A stretch of DNA of 64,000 bases from Amaranthus tricolor (Eukaryota; Streptophyta; Magnoliopsida; Caryophyllales; Amaranthaceae): the NCBI RefSeq assembly GCF_026212465.1, contig NC_080058.1:17096636-17160635 (forward strand), given 5' to 3'. The first letter of the stretch is position 1. Every line of letters begins with the position of its first letter. Position numbers and translations under genes: made by a program. The notes below the pieces were generated by a model. That model was not told the origin of the DNA, did not search any database, and worked only from the letters and a program-made list of their open reading frames with translations. Of the stretch, positions 1-11,704 are shown piece after piece.

Positions 1-1528
1 ACTTGATTGTTATTCTGCTCATCTTCAACTGGATTAGTTTGCTCATTTATGGGAACATCTTGCTGGTCCTTATTTACTGGTTGTTCTGTATTGTTTGGTA
101 CATCGATTTGTTCTTGAATCAGCTGTTCTTCTAGTGTTCTTTATTCTTGCTCTTTCGTTACATCTTCATCATCTTCCAAATTAGCAAGACCTATTTTAAA
201 ATTATTTGTATCCTATTCACTTGTTATAAAGTTAGTTTTATCAAAAATATTGTGAACGGATTCTTCTACGCACATAGTTCTCTTGTTGTAAACTCTATAA
301 GCTTTACTTGAGATGAATAGCCAAGAAATACTGCTTCATCACTTTTTTCATCAAACTTTTTTCCTATGTTTCGTTTTCCATTAATTTGAACAAAAGATTT
401 ACATTCAAACACACGAAAATAGGAAATATTCCATTTTACCCTTTAAACAATTCATAGGGTGTCTTAGAAGTGATAGGTCTTATCAGTTCACGATTTAAAA
501 TATAGCATGCAGTATTGACAGCCTCGGCCCAAAAATTTCTAGGAAGACCACTAGCAATTAACATGGTTCTAGCCATTTCCTCTAAAGTTCTATTTTTTCT
601 CTCTACCACACCATTTTGTTGTGGTGTTCAAGGTGCGGAAAAATTATAACTTATGCCATCTTCATTACAATCATTCATAAATCTTGAATTTTCAAATTCT
701 TTACCATGATCTGACCTTATGTGAATAAGTTGATTATTACTGGATTTTTGTATTTTATTAGCAAAAGAAACAAACTCATTAAAAGCTTCATCTATGCTTA
801 CTAAAAATAATGTCCATGTAAATCTACTATAATCATCAACTATAACAAATACATATCTTTTCCCACTGCGGATTTGAATTCTCATAGGTCCACAAAGATC
901 CATATGGATTAGTTTAAGCGGTTTTGAAGTGGTCACCACATTCTTTGGTTTAAAGGACGATCTCACTTGTTTTTCTTTGGCGTAAGAATCACAAATTTCA
1001 TCCTTTAGAAATTTTATGGATGTCAATCCTCTTACTAGGTCTTTGATCTTAAGGTATTAATCAAAGAATAACTAGCATGACCTAGACGTTTGTGCCAAAG
1101 AAGAGGATCTTCCTCTATGACACTGAGACAAGTTAGACTCGATTCGGGAACAGTGTTGATGTCCACAACATAAGTGTTCCCTTTTTGGATCCCTTTCAGA
1201 ACAGTGTCTTCTGTGTCACTCCTAGAAATAATACATTTTTCAAAAGTGAAGTTTTTACAGAGTTACCTTTGTCACAGAACTGAGAAATACTTAGTAAATT
1301 ATGTTTTAAATTCTCGACCAAAAATACATTATCAATTGAATGGGAACTTGACCTTCCTACTTTTCCTTTGGCGATGATTTCACCTTTCATGTTGTCACCG
1401 AAAGTCACAGTTCCCCCATCATAGGTTTCCAATGAGAGAAATTTTGATTTATCACCTATCATGTGCTTGGAACACCCACTGTCAAGATACCATGAGTTGT
1501 TCCCCCTCACTAGAACCTGCATGAAAAA
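1..1528 (-). pseudogene. pol: E1 pol fragment: protease, GAG-pre-integrase, integrase, start of linker
   Basis: Protease shows the D-S-G-C-S-K-H-M motif near 1475, in an open stretch at 1196-1522. The integrase core is open at 628-1026, with the HMDLCGP aspartate, VDDYSRFTW and the second aspartate in SDHGKEF. The [12 protein letters not shown] glutamate lies just left, after a frame break near 627. The frame also breaks between 1030 and 1196. In the HHCC zinc finger the second cysteine codon is Tyr (codon at 982-984), as in E2. Nucleotides 1-190 encode the acidic, variable integrase-RT linker. No complete enzyme can be made from this copy. Confidence 0.85.
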
Positions 1529-3341
1529 TTAATTGTTAGAATCAGGAACCCAATCATTCTTGGGTTCCTTGTCGATTTGACATGAATCTACTTTGTTAAT
1601 CCAAATACGATCGAGATAGTTTCTATTGGAGACAATATGCTGTTCCCTTTTGACACACTGGATTTTTAGATGTCCAGTTTTTCCGCAAAAGGTACAGACT
1701 TTGCTACTTGGGAGATCGACATAGACCCTTTTCTTTGTTATTCTTATGGTAATCTAGGCCTTCTGAATTTTTACTTTTAGCATTTAGAATCCAATTGGAA
1801 ACATTTTTGATTTTCCCTTTTCCTTTTGAATTAAATTCAAGTTCTAATTTATCATTATCGGCTTGGTTGGATTCTAGGTTGATTTTCAATTTTTGAAAAT
1901 CAGAACAAAATCATTAATAGATACATCATTTAATTCCTTGTTTAAGCCTAGTAATTTATATTGGGTCAATTCAACATTGAGAATTATATTCTCCCTTTTT
2001 ACTCTTTCCATTGTTTCCTTTAAAATGACATTTTGATCTAGTAAATTAAAAAATCTATTTTGGACATTTATATAAGAAACATGGTCTTTACTAATCTTAA
2101 GGTCTTTCTCAAGTTGGAGACATTTATCATTACTTTCTTTCAATTTATTTTGTGTCTCCATAAGCAAATCATTTAATTTATATCTATTTAATTTAAACAG
2201 ATGGTTAGGAAATGAATTAGAAGACTCTACCTCTTTTCCTTTAGACTTTTCATTCTTGCTTTCGTGTTAGGCCATGAGAAATAAGTTAGTTGTTTCTTCT
2301 TCTTCGGGGTTTTCGGTCTCAGCATCACTCTCGGATTCTCCCCATGCAGCTATCATGGCTTTGCGTAAGTCGGTTTTATTGAGATTTCCTTTGCTTGGTA
2401 GTTTTCCAGTATCCCTTGCCTTTCCCTTGCCCTTTTCGTTTTTCCATATAGGGCAATCTTTGATGAAGTGATCAATACTTCCACATTTGTGGCATTCAAG
2501 GTTGGATTTGGTATTGGCAATTCTTCTTTCTTTTTTATTTCTTTGATTGGTGTATCTACTGTTCCTGAAGAACTTCTTGAATTTTCGTACCAACATGGCA
2601 GCCTCCTCTTCATCACATTCTGACTCTTCTTGATCTGGTACTGTCAGAGCCAATCCCTTGTTTTGGGAACTGTTTCCTGTTCCCAAATGTAATTCGTGAG
2701 ACATAAGGGAACCAGCCAACTCTTCTAGATTAAACTTTGTGAAATCTTTAGAATCCTGAATGGGTGTGACTTTGGCTCTCCAGCGTTCATCTTGAGGGAC
2801 ACTCCTTAGAATTTTCCTTACTTGTTCATCGGTGGAAATAAGTCTTCCAAGAGAGACAAGTTCATTTGTGATGTTTGTAAATCTTGTGAAACATCTCTTG
2901 GATGCTTTCTCTAGGTTCCATTACGAACCGTTCATATTTTGACATCAACAAGTCAATCTTGAAACGCTTCACTTCACTTGTTCCCTCGTGGATAACTTCC
3001 AGTAGGTCCCAAATCTGTTTGGTAGATTTGCAACCCGTAATGCGATTATACTCGTTTGGTCTAAGACCATAGTGAAGTAACTTGATGGCAAGAGCATTCA
3101 TCACCATTTTCTGAAAATCTTCCTTTTCATATTCGGTGATAGGTTTGGGAATAATTTCGTTATTGGAGTTTGTAGTTGTCACCTCAAAATCTTCAATTTC
3201 GATAACTCTCCAAACTTGATAATTTTTAGCTTTGATGAAGATCTCCATCCTATTCATCAAATATGTATAGAATTTTCCATCAAACATAGGTAGCCTTTTA
3301 GTAGAGTACCTTTCTTCCATTCGTTCTAACATTATCGACAT
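1529..3341 (-). pseudogene. gag: E1 gag (broken)
   Basis: The start ATG is at 3341-3339, followed by the ERMEE and PMFDGKFY gag N-terminus shared with E2. A UBN2-like helical domain runs to about 2720. A CCHC knuckle (C-x2-C-x4-H-x4-C) lies near 2490-2450, followed by a lysine/glutamate-rich coiled-coil stretch (2167-1704). The second CCHC (FCGKTGHLK type) lies near 1690-1640. Frame breaks occur near 2860-2720, 2260-2170 and 1886. The gag frame ends with a TAA whose complement is at 1529-1531, immediately before pol. E2 and E3 have a stop at the homologous place, so this stop looks ancestral rather than a decay lesion. Confidence 0.85.
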
Positions 3342-3396
3342 CTCTAAAAATACCAGGATATTGCACTCAGGGTTTCCTGATCAAATGAAGAACAAG

Positions 3397-3408
3397 GCTC
3401 TGACACCA
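3397..3408 (-). other. E1 primer-binding site (tRNA-iMet type)
   Basis: The minus strand reads TGGTGTCAGAGC, one base from the usual plant copia TGGTATCAGAGC. It sits 2 bases inside the LTR boundary at 3411 and fixes element orientation. Confidence 0.85.
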
Positions 3409-3410
3409 AA

Positions 3411-4736
3411 TGTAGACAGTGTTAGAGATAGGAACGACAAGAAGAGGGGGAGTGAATTGTTGTTTTAATAAGTTTAAGTACTTTAGCCCTGTTTTTGCGG
3501 AATTAGATTGAAGAATTAAAACTTAAACTTAGTGCGAAAAAGTAAAAGAGACGACACAATTTTACGTGGAAACCTTCTATGCCTAAATAGAAGGAAAAAC
3601 CACGACCCCTCAGGATTTCAAAACTCTCCAATATGTTTTAGGCAATTCGTTACAATTACATAAAATAACTTGCTTCACTCGAAGCTTCTCTTACTAGGCC
3701 AACTTCTCTTTCTCTTTCTCTTTCTCTTGCTTCACTCGAAGCTTCTCTCTTAGCTTTACTTAAAGTTATTCTCTTCTCTAGCTTTACTAGAAGCTTTCTA
3801 ATTCTCCCCTAGACTTACCCAAGTCTAGTTACAACAATTCTCTCAAAAATCCTTTACAAGGATAAATTCTCTAAAGATAAAATTAAAGAGTTTGGCAATT
3901 TTTGAACAAAATATTTCTTGTTAATTTTTCAATCTCTCGTATGGATTTTATAGCTCCTACGAAGGCAATTTTTGAGGAACAAACAAGTCCTCTATTTATA
4001 GAGTTAATTTAGCTAGTAAAAAGGAAGTAACTACCCATTATTCCCTTATCCCTAAAAATAAGGAGAATATATATGGAACATGAATTACAAGGTCCAAACC
4101 CACGGTTATTTCCTTAATAAAAGGTAATTAGTTACAATTCCCCTTTTCTAATAATAGGTGAGTTAGTTACGGTTCCTCTTTACTAATAATAGGTAAGTTA
4201 ACTATGATTTCCCTTTAATAATAATAGGTAAGTTAGTTACTCACTTAATTTAGATCCAAAATAAAAGCCTTTTTAAAAGGAGAAAAATAAGGAAAGAAAT
4301 ATTGCATATTTAGAAAATCACACGGTTATATTTTTAGGTTATTATAAAATATTTTCCAATTAACTTAATTATTAAATAATGCAACAAATTAATTTTAACT
4401 AATACATCAACTAAAAAATCAGAAAATACAATTAACATAATTTTCCAGCAGACGTATCTTCTCCAGACTCCAATCTGGGAACAATGCACTGTTTCCATTT
4501 TCCATTAACATTAGATCATCAAACTTGGGAACAGTAGACCTCCTGTCTATATTTGACATCCTAAGCGATCTACCTTATCTAACTTCATTTGATTCTTTTG
4601 ACGAGTACACGTTTATAGACTAAGTCATAGGCACTTATCAACGATCCTTAACAAAAGCGGATATGGACCTGCATACAATCTCTAAAAATACATTTGTTTA
4701 TATAAAGTGCAGTCATCATCAAAACCTAAGAGTGCC

Positions 4737-4740
<4 letters not shown>
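3411..4740 (-). repeat. E1 5' LTR
   Basis: About 1330 bp, starting TG at 3411 and ending CA at 4740 on plus. Its right tip matches the complement of the E2/E3 LTR start (GTCATCATCAAAACCTAAGAG). A TATA box reads TATTTATA on plus at 3993-4000 (TATAAATA on minus). The R/U5 region contains a CTTTCT-rich run at 3705-3731 and repeated GAAGCTTC-type hairpins, matching the purine-rich leader of E2 and E3. The target duplication cannot be tested because the 3' end is outside the window. Confidence 0.85.
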
Positions 4741-4779
<39 letters not shown>

Positions 4780-4804
4780 ATATATATATATATATATATA
4801 TATA
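4738..4804. repeat. Compound microsatellite (CA)n-(TA)n
   Basis: Uninterrupted CA dinucleotides run from the LTR terminus to about 4773. A CAGACACA spacer follows, then TA dinucleotides to 4804. The tract shares its first CA with the E1 LTR tip. Confidence 0.95.
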
Positions 4805-6089
4805 AAGTACGACCAGTTAAAATTATTAATTTGATTTATTTATTTTATTCTTTTATTTAATTTAAAAAATAAATAGATAATGACTTAATAATTCGCAAAT
4901 TCATAATAAGAAAGTAAAATTGACGTTTTTTTTTTTTAAAAAAGCTTGGATATGAAAGAATATAAAACTAATTAAGGTTCAACTTTTATTTTATAACATA
5001 TCCCTCCATCTTCCCTATCCTAGTTTACATTATCATCAATAAAAGTTAATTTAACATGGTAGTAAGTGTAATTAGAATATTCAGAATGATATAGACTTTA
5101 AAATTTCATAATAATAAATATTATTTAATAATTAATTAATAATTATTAATAATTATCTCTATTTTAGTTTAGCTACGTATAAGAAAATTTAACCAATTGA
5201 TTAATGGAAGGCTAATTAAAGTAGTTAATTCAATTATAAACCCCTCCCTTCAAATTCCCTACATAATGCATTAGTAAGGGACAATTTACAATAGAAACTG
5301 AAAAGCTTGTGAATTAATGTTAGAGTTAAGTGATACAATGTGAATAACTCATGCAAATTTATCATATCCTATAAATTTTCAACAAACCACGCAAAAAGAT
5401 ATCGTTAGTATATGTATTATATTATTATTACACTTAAAAACACACATATAATTACATGATATTGTTATTATATGGTACGGTTGAAGATTTATCAAGTACT
5501 ACTACTTTTAAAGATTAGTTCTCAACTACTACTACTTTTAAAGGTCATCAATAACATACACGTCTACTAATTACGGTATCACTTTTCGAGATCTCATTTG
5601 AGCATCCAATTTATGATGTAATACCTAAGCATACTATCTATTCAACTCTATCACTGTTATAACATCATTAATCATTTTTTAAACATAAAATTAAGTTTAT
5701 ATTATTCTAGCTGAAATTAATTTTTTTAATAAAAATTAGTCTTATAACTTCTCCTAATTTGTTAATATTTGGAATTGGATTGATTGAATTATACAATTAA
5801 TGAAAAGCGTGAAAAAATTATGCCCTTAATAGTTATTTTTAAAAAGAGTAATGTATTACTCTAGTTTCAATAATTTATTATGATATATAAAAAAGATAAA
5901 TAAAAACAATTCTTTTGGTTTAAAATTTTTTTAAGTGGATTGAAGATAGTTTTGCGTGCATGTCTTAATGGAGAGACAAATAAAAAAAATTGAAAGAGAA
6001 AAGACATAAGAATGTAGAATGTGGATTATAAAAGTTAAGTAAAATTCTAATCATCGGGGATTTACCGCTGCCATGTATTCGTTATCGGG
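4805..6089. other. AT-rich gene-free spacer
   Basis: No gene or recognisable element. A short direct repeat of about 19 bp (ACTACTACTTTTAAAG core) occurs twice at about 5498-5546. Otherwise it is low-complexity AT-rich DNA. Confidence 0.6.
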
Positions 6090-6720
6090 GAAATTGTCAA
6101 TCCGCCGAAAATAAACTCACCTATCATTTATTTTTTAATAAACCCACCTAATGGGGTTCATTGCTCATAGCACTCCTAGATTACCTGCAACTGGTTAGTT
6201 ATCAAAAAATGAGTTTGCCTTTAATTCTTCTACCCACATCAACTCATGCTTCTCTTCCACCATTCACGAACTCAATTTTTGACTCCCTTAATTAAAGACA
6301 TTTTCTTAAGACATATTAAAAACTGAATGGGACTTTTATAGGCCATAAAACTCCATTGTTGTTGCTGCTAACAACAAATTAACCTTGCACTCTGCAAAAT
6401 GGTAAGTAATTTGAATTCCATTGATTGTTTTTGATTTGATTACCTTCAATGTTTATTTGAACATCTATTAGAATCATAATGTAATGCCTTATCTTTTGCT
6501 ATTGGTGTGTAATGTACACAATGTACTAATGTAAGTTGGATTCTACTTTTGGGAGATGAATGGAAGTATGCAGTGTTGAGAATTTTAAATTTTTTGATTA
6601 CTTTAAATTGCATAAGGGCCTGTAATGAATGGAAGTAATGTAAGCATAATGATAGTTGCTACAAACAAATGGAATAAGTAAAAAAATAAGAAAATCCATT
6701 GATTATTTCTTCAAGGAAAA

Positions 6721-6749
6721 TAGTACATAAAAATGGTTTTTATGTACTA
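6721..6749. repeat. Short perfect hairpin
   Basis: TAGTACATAAAAA and its reverse complement TTTTTATGTACTA flank a 3-nt TGG loop. A related GTACATAAAAATGG recurs at about 6783. No function is assigned. Confidence 0.7.
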
Positions 6750-7285
6750 TTTCTTCAAGAAAAGATGTTAATGGAGATTGCGTACATAAAAATGGTGAAA
6801 GTTGGAGTACATTACAGTTAGAAGAAAATGCAGTGGAAGGAGGTTAAAATGTCAAAACAAAGTTAAAAAATAGAAAGAAATTTTAACCGTTTTTTATCGG
6901 TTATACACTTGCTAGGAATGCTATTAGCTAGGGCTGGCAAAAGCTGACCCGACCTGCTAACCTGATCTGAAACCGACCCGAAATTAGCGGGTTTGGGTTT
7001 AGATTTTTGACCCAATTAATTAAATGGGTCAACTCGACCTGATCTGTTTATTAAATGGGTTAGGTTCAGGTTGAATAATTAAACCCAAAAAAAACCTGTT
7101 TAACCCATTTATTAAATGGGTCAATCAGGTCAGGTCGACCCATATTTACCCCATTTGTTAACCCATTGAAAATTTTTTAAAAAGTCATAAAGAAATAAAG
7201 AATAAAGATAATTGCAATTGGGACTAGTAATGTATTGTGCCATTGTGGTATTACTGGTATATAATTCATATGACCCGCCTAGACT

Positions 7286-7500
7286 CTGGTACATCAAAAA
7301 CCCTTAAATCTGCGACGCTTTCTTCCTCAATTCCTCTCCACTCTCCAGTCTCCTGCTTCTCTGTGCAACTTCGGAGTGCGCCTTATTCCTTCCCTCTTCT
7401 CTGTGGCGGCACCAAGGTAAGAATTATTTCTTTGTTTTCCCATCTTTCTATTTTTTTTTTGATCGATTTTTTCTGATTTGGATTGTGTTCGTTTTTTTCG
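7286..7500 (+). repeat. Internal leader-like direct repeat, copy 1 of 2
   Basis: Runs from ATCAAAAACCC through TCTCCACTCTCCAGTCTCC and GTGGCGGCACCAAG to a GTAAG donor, then a T-rich intron-like stretch. It resembles a housekeeping or transposase 5' UTR with a first intron (AAACCC-rich start, CT-rich leader, donor). The origin is inferred, not shown. Confidence 0.6.
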
Positions 7501-7917
7501 ATTCTTCATAATAATTTGGTTCGTGTTTGTGTTATTTAGGGTTCGATTTTTTCGAATTTGTTGGAGTTTCATTTTTACTAAATTGGTAATTTGCATCTTG
7601 TTTTTTATTTCATTTTTCTGTTTCATTTTTATCGATTTTTTCGATTTTTTCGATTTTTCTGTTTGTGTTATGTTTACTCCATTTTTCTTTATGTTTTGCA
7701 AGATTCATATTTTCTGTTTCATTTTCTGGGCTTGTTGCTTCATCGATTTTTATTTTACTGTAATCTTTGTGTAATCTGTGTTAATACTGTGTTGATTTTG
7801 ATTTTGTTTTACTAAACTGGTAATATTTTCTGTTTTGATTTTGATTTTACTCCATTTTTCTTTATTTACTCCATTTTTCGGTTTTCTGACCCAATTTTGA
7901 TTTTGATGTATAATTTA

Positions 7918-8155
7918 CTGGTATATCAAAAACCCTAAAAATCTAAAACCTAAAAACTGCGGCGCCTTCCTCAAATCCTCTCCACTCTCCAGTCTCCTGC
8001 TTGCTGCATCTCTGTGCGACTTCGGAGTGTGCCTTCTCCTTCCTCTTCTCTGTGGCGGCACCAAGGTAAGAATTATTGATTTATTTCTTTGTTTCCCATT
8101 TTTCTGATTTTTTTTTAATCGATTTTTTCTGATTTGGATTGTGTTCGATTTTTTT
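7918..8155 (+). repeat. Internal leader-like direct repeat, copy 2 of 2
   Basis: Second copy of the 7286-7500 segment, with the same order of motifs and the same GGCACCAAG-GTAAG junction. It carries a few small insertions (for example CTTGCTGCATC). Confidence 0.6.
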
Positions 8156-8819
8156 GATTTTTCAGATTTTTCAGTTCAAACTTCCTGATCTTCAATTCAA
8201 GCTTGTACTGTGTTCGATTTTCAACTCCATTAATGGATGAAAGTATGTTTACTGTGTTCCATTAATGGATGAAGCTTGTAATGTTTTACAGTGTTAGCCA
8301 TAAATTAGTTTTTATGTTGTAATTTTGTAATATTGTAATATTGTAATATTGTAATTTTTGGGTCAAATGGGTCAAATGGGTCAAATGACCTGAATTATAT
8401 GGGTTCAATGACCTGAAAAAAAAAACAGGTTAAATGGGTCATTAACAGGTTGACCCGACCTGCAACAGATCAGGTCGTGGTTTCAATTTTTGACCCATTT
8501 AATTAAATGGGTCAGGTTCAGGTCAAGGGTCTGTTGAACCATTTATATATGACCCGAACCTGAAAACGACTCAACCCGACCTGTTTGACACCCCTACAAG
8601 TATGAGCCCAATTAAGTAGATTTATTAAAAAATAAATAATAAGTGAATTTATTTTCGGCGGATCGAATATAAGTTGCATTATTAATGACAATTTCTTTTC
8701 TTTATATTGTCCGCTTATGCATCAAAGTATATCACTACTTTCTATTCACCTACTATAAGTGATATCAAAGGTTAGCATAAAGAATTGAGTGTTTTAATTA
8801 CCATCTTCTTTAAAATATA

Positions 8820-9216
8820 TGAAAGTTGAGAGGAGGTTGAATACTCTCTAAGGGGGTAAATAGAGAGTGTGGCCGTTTAAAATTTTTGTCTGGAAGGTTG
8901 TCTCAAGAGATTGAGTGACCTTTTAAAAACTGTTTTCTGGGACAGTTTTAGGTCGAGTAATAAAACTATAATGTATGTGCGGAAAATAAACTTAAAAAAT
9001 AACACACGATATGTTAACGAGGTTCGGTTCTAAACTACCTACTCCCCCCTATGGGTTCTCTTTCAACCCGTAGGATTTCAACGCCTTTTATTAATCGACT
9101 TTAAGACAAACAAGGAGATCTCTCTATCTTCTCACACCACATTCTTCCCCTTGAAGAAACGTCTTACAAGTCCCTTAATAAAAGCAAATCCCAAATCTCA
9201 CAATAATGATTACAAG
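8820..9216 (-). repeat. Truncated LTR of the E5 family fused to E4
   Basis: It starts TGAAAGTTGA at 8820, as do the E5-family LTRs at 39380 and 44422. It follows them through the GGTTCGGTTCTAAAC and CTTTTATTAAT blocks to about 9216, then changes without a terminus into the E4 reverse-transcriptase fragment. Roughly two-thirds of the LTR is missing. The DNA left of 8820 is not E4, so this is a deletion or recombination junction, not a clean insertion into E4. Confidence 0.75.
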
Positions 9217-11704
9217 CAAATCCACTGGAGCAAACGTTTCGTTGTAATTAATCCCTTCTGGTTGATGATTTCCTAACACAACCAAACGAGACTTTAATCT
9301 TTCAACATAACCATTAGACTTGAACTTAGTACGATAGACTCACTGACTACCAAGAGCACGCTTACCCGGTGGTAGAGGTTCTAGAGTCCATGTGCCATCA
9401 TCTTCTAACGCTTGTATTTCCTTCTTCATGGATTTTCTCCAACCTTCGAACTTCATAGCTTCTTTGAATGACTTTGGATCATCACTCATAACAATAGCTG
9501 CAACAAACGTTAGGTAATTCACAGAAAAATTGTCACATTTAATATAGTGTGCTAAAGGATACGAGATACCGGAAGAGTGATTTGAAGAAGAAGTGGAGGG
9601 AGATGGACCGTTAGCAAACACATGATGAGCAACATAGTCCCGATGTCTCACATTTGGGATTCTTTCACGCATCCCACGACCTAAGACTGGCTCAATGGGC
9701 TGGTCAAGAGAGCTGGCAGCATCACGGGGCTGAGAATCAGACCCACCCGGAATAGGCAGCGGTTCAGGGGCAGCACCGGCAGCCTCTCCAGTGAGCAGAT
9801 CAGTGGCTGGGGAGGGCTGCTGCTGCGGGGTGCCAGTGCTTGCTGGTTCCTGTACCCGCCTATTGCCTGCATGACGAGCATCCAGCAACACACTTTGCAC
9901 ACACAAATCGCTTTCATCGTCATACACCACATCATTCATACTAAAATCCGCAACATAATCATGCACATCATTATGATAGGCACCAATATTAGGATCTATA
10001 TTGATATCTTTCGGACTACGAAAAGGAAAAACCTCTTCCACAAATTTCACATCCCGAGACACAAAAAAAACTTTAGCATCAAGATGATACACACGCCACC
10101 CCTTTTGACCAAAAGGATATCCCACAAACACACATTTGCGACTTTGACTAGCAAACTTATCACCCTGGGTTTTCTGATTATGGGCAAAACACAAGCAACC
10201 AAAGGTGCGAATGGCATCGAACATGGGAGGTTTTTGAAATAAAATTTCAAAAGGAGTTTTATTTTGTATGAGAGGAGTTGGGGTACGATTAATAAGATGA
10301 GCCGCAGCAAGTACACACTCCCCCCAAAAATAAATAGGCAAATTTGCTTGAAACCATAAAGCCCTCCCAACACTCAAGATATGTTTGTGTTTTCTCTCAA
10401 CTCGCCCATTTTGTTGTGGGGTTCCTACACAAGATGATAAAAACAATCATGGCGGAAAAATAATCACACAAACAATTAAATTCTGTGCCATTATCACTTT
10501 GAACAATTTTAATTGTGTGAGAAAATTGTCTATCAACCATGGCTACAAACGTCATAAACGAACGAAACACTTCAGTTTTATCGACCAATAAATAAAGTCA
10601 AACGGCTCGAGAATAATCATCAACAATAGTTAAAAAATAACGAGCCCCACAAGACGAAACATGCCTGTAAGGACCCTACAAATCACAGTGTATTTTCTCA
10701 AAAATCCTAGAACTTCTATTTTCACTCAAGGGAAATTTGTCTCTATGATGCTTAGCACGAAAACACACTTCACATCCATTATTCAAACTACTTTTATTGT
10801 TACTAACATGAGGAAGTAACTTAACTACTCTCTCGGAAGGATGACCCATACGTCTATGCCACAACTCCAAGCTCGAAGAAGCCTCCACCGTAGATACTGA
10901 TGGCATCACATCCGGTTTGCTAAAATAGAACAGTCCATCTCGCCTAACTCCCATTCCAATCAGTTCCTTCGCTTGGTCCTGTATTGCACACATAAAAGAA
11001 TTAAATTGGACAATAGTTTGTAAATTATCATTAAGTTGAGATACCGAAAGTAAATTGCAGCATAAATTTGGCACATAAAGAACATGAATAAGAGTGATTG
11101 TATCCGACAACCGAACTGACCCTTCCAATGTAGCACATACTGTTTCACCATTAGGTAAATCGACAGGACAAGTTATGAAATGAACATGAAACAACCAAGA
11201 TTTGTTACCAGTTACATGATGTGTGGCACCAGTATCAATGATCCAAGAAGAACTATCAAACTTACCATTCAATCGGTAATCTGAAAATGTACTATTACCA
11301 AATAATCCGGTGATTGCTTTCCACTGTTCGGCGGTAAACAATTGAGCACTTGAATTGTTTGAAACAGGTGAACCTGGGACTGAAGCCGTTGAAACAATAG
11401 CATTTGCATGTGGGTTAGAACCCTTGCCGAATCCCGTAGAAGACTGAACCCCTCTTGTTTCACGGGGTATGTAACCCTCCGGGAAGCCATGTAACTCATA
11501 GCAGGTACTCTTAACATGGCCCTTCTTCTTGCAATGGTCACAAATTTTATCATTCCAACATTGAGAGATATCATGCCCGCGCTTATTGCACTTTTCACAC
11601 ACCGGCACACTAGAGCTGCTGCCATTAGGGCCACGACCCTTTCTTGTTGCTGTGGCATGGACAGCAAACCCAAGAGCCGAGTTGGGTTGCTGCTGGTGCA
11701 CGGA
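9217..11704 (-). pseudogene. pol: E4 pol: CCHC knuckles, protease, integrase, N-terminal RT
   Basis: Two CCHC knuckles (CEKCNKRGHDISQC and CDHCKKKGHVKSTC) lie near 11600-11530, then protease with I-I-D-T-G-A. The HHCC finger (WHRRMGH…C-x2-C) is near 10870-10750. The integrase core has VDDYSRA, DNGTEF and NGRVERKH. RT begins with the KKEIQALEDDGTW motif and runs through VYRTKFKSNG to NETFAPV near 9225. Lesions: nonsense codons at 10676-10678 and about 10590, a frameshift near 10446, and a Trp-to-stop at 9337-9339. Up to the frameshift the pieces share one frame with gag, which suggests an ancestral single polyprotein. Confidence 0.85.

Larger units (their letters stand above)
1..4740 (-). mobile_element. 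E1: decayed Sirevirus-type Ty1/copia retrotransposon (5' part; left end outside window)
   Basis: Read on the minus strand, the order is 5' LTR (4740-3411), tRNA-iMet-type primer-binding site, gag with one CCHC knuckle and a coiled-coil region, protease, integrase and the integrase-RT linker, where the window ends. RT, RNase H and the 3' LTR are off the left edge. The proteins closely resemble E2 and E3, and the LTR tip (…GCCAACA on plus) is the complement of the TGTTGG start of those LTRs. Several frame breaks make it non-functional. The tRNA-iMet primer site, long LTR and E2-like layout support the Sirevirus assignment; that lineage name is established knowledge applied by resemblance. Confidence 0.9.
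6929..8599. mobile_element. Non-autonomous hAT-like element with duplicated internal leader
   Basis: The ends are TAGGGCTGGCAAA on the left and the complement of GTAGGGGTGTCAAA on the right, typical of plant hAT-type termini. Both subterminal zones are packed with AAATGGGTCA and GACCCGACCTG-type repeats in both orientations, as expected for hAT transposase-binding regions. The 8-bp flanks CTATTAGC (6921-6928) and GTATGAGC (8600-8607) match at 6 of 8 positions, a decayed target duplication. No transposase is present. The centre holds two copies of a leader-like segment ending in a GGTAAGAATT splice-donor-like sequence. Open frames here are phenylalanine-rich T-run artefacts. Confidence 0.65.
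6090..8695. mobile_element. Inverted-repeat DNA element split by a nested hAT-like element
   Basis: The left arm at 6090-6179 (containing TCCGCCGAAAATAAA and CTCATAGCACTCCTAG) is the reverse complement, with drift, of two right-hand pieces: 6912-6928 and 8600-8695. The latter holds TTTATTTTCGGCGGA and an extra ~22 bp insertion. The right arm is therefore interrupted by the element at 6929-8599. Without that insert the host element is about 0.93 kb. The interior has no coding frame but holds an ATG directly followed by a GTAAGT splice donor at about 6399, and a hairpin at 6721-6749. I could not find a convincing outer target duplication, so the superfamily is open. Confidence 0.6.

Noticed and set aside
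7327..7815. Several Phe-rich (plus) and Lys-rich (minus) open frames
   Set aside because: T-rich intron-like DNA of the hAT-like element; low complexity in every frame.
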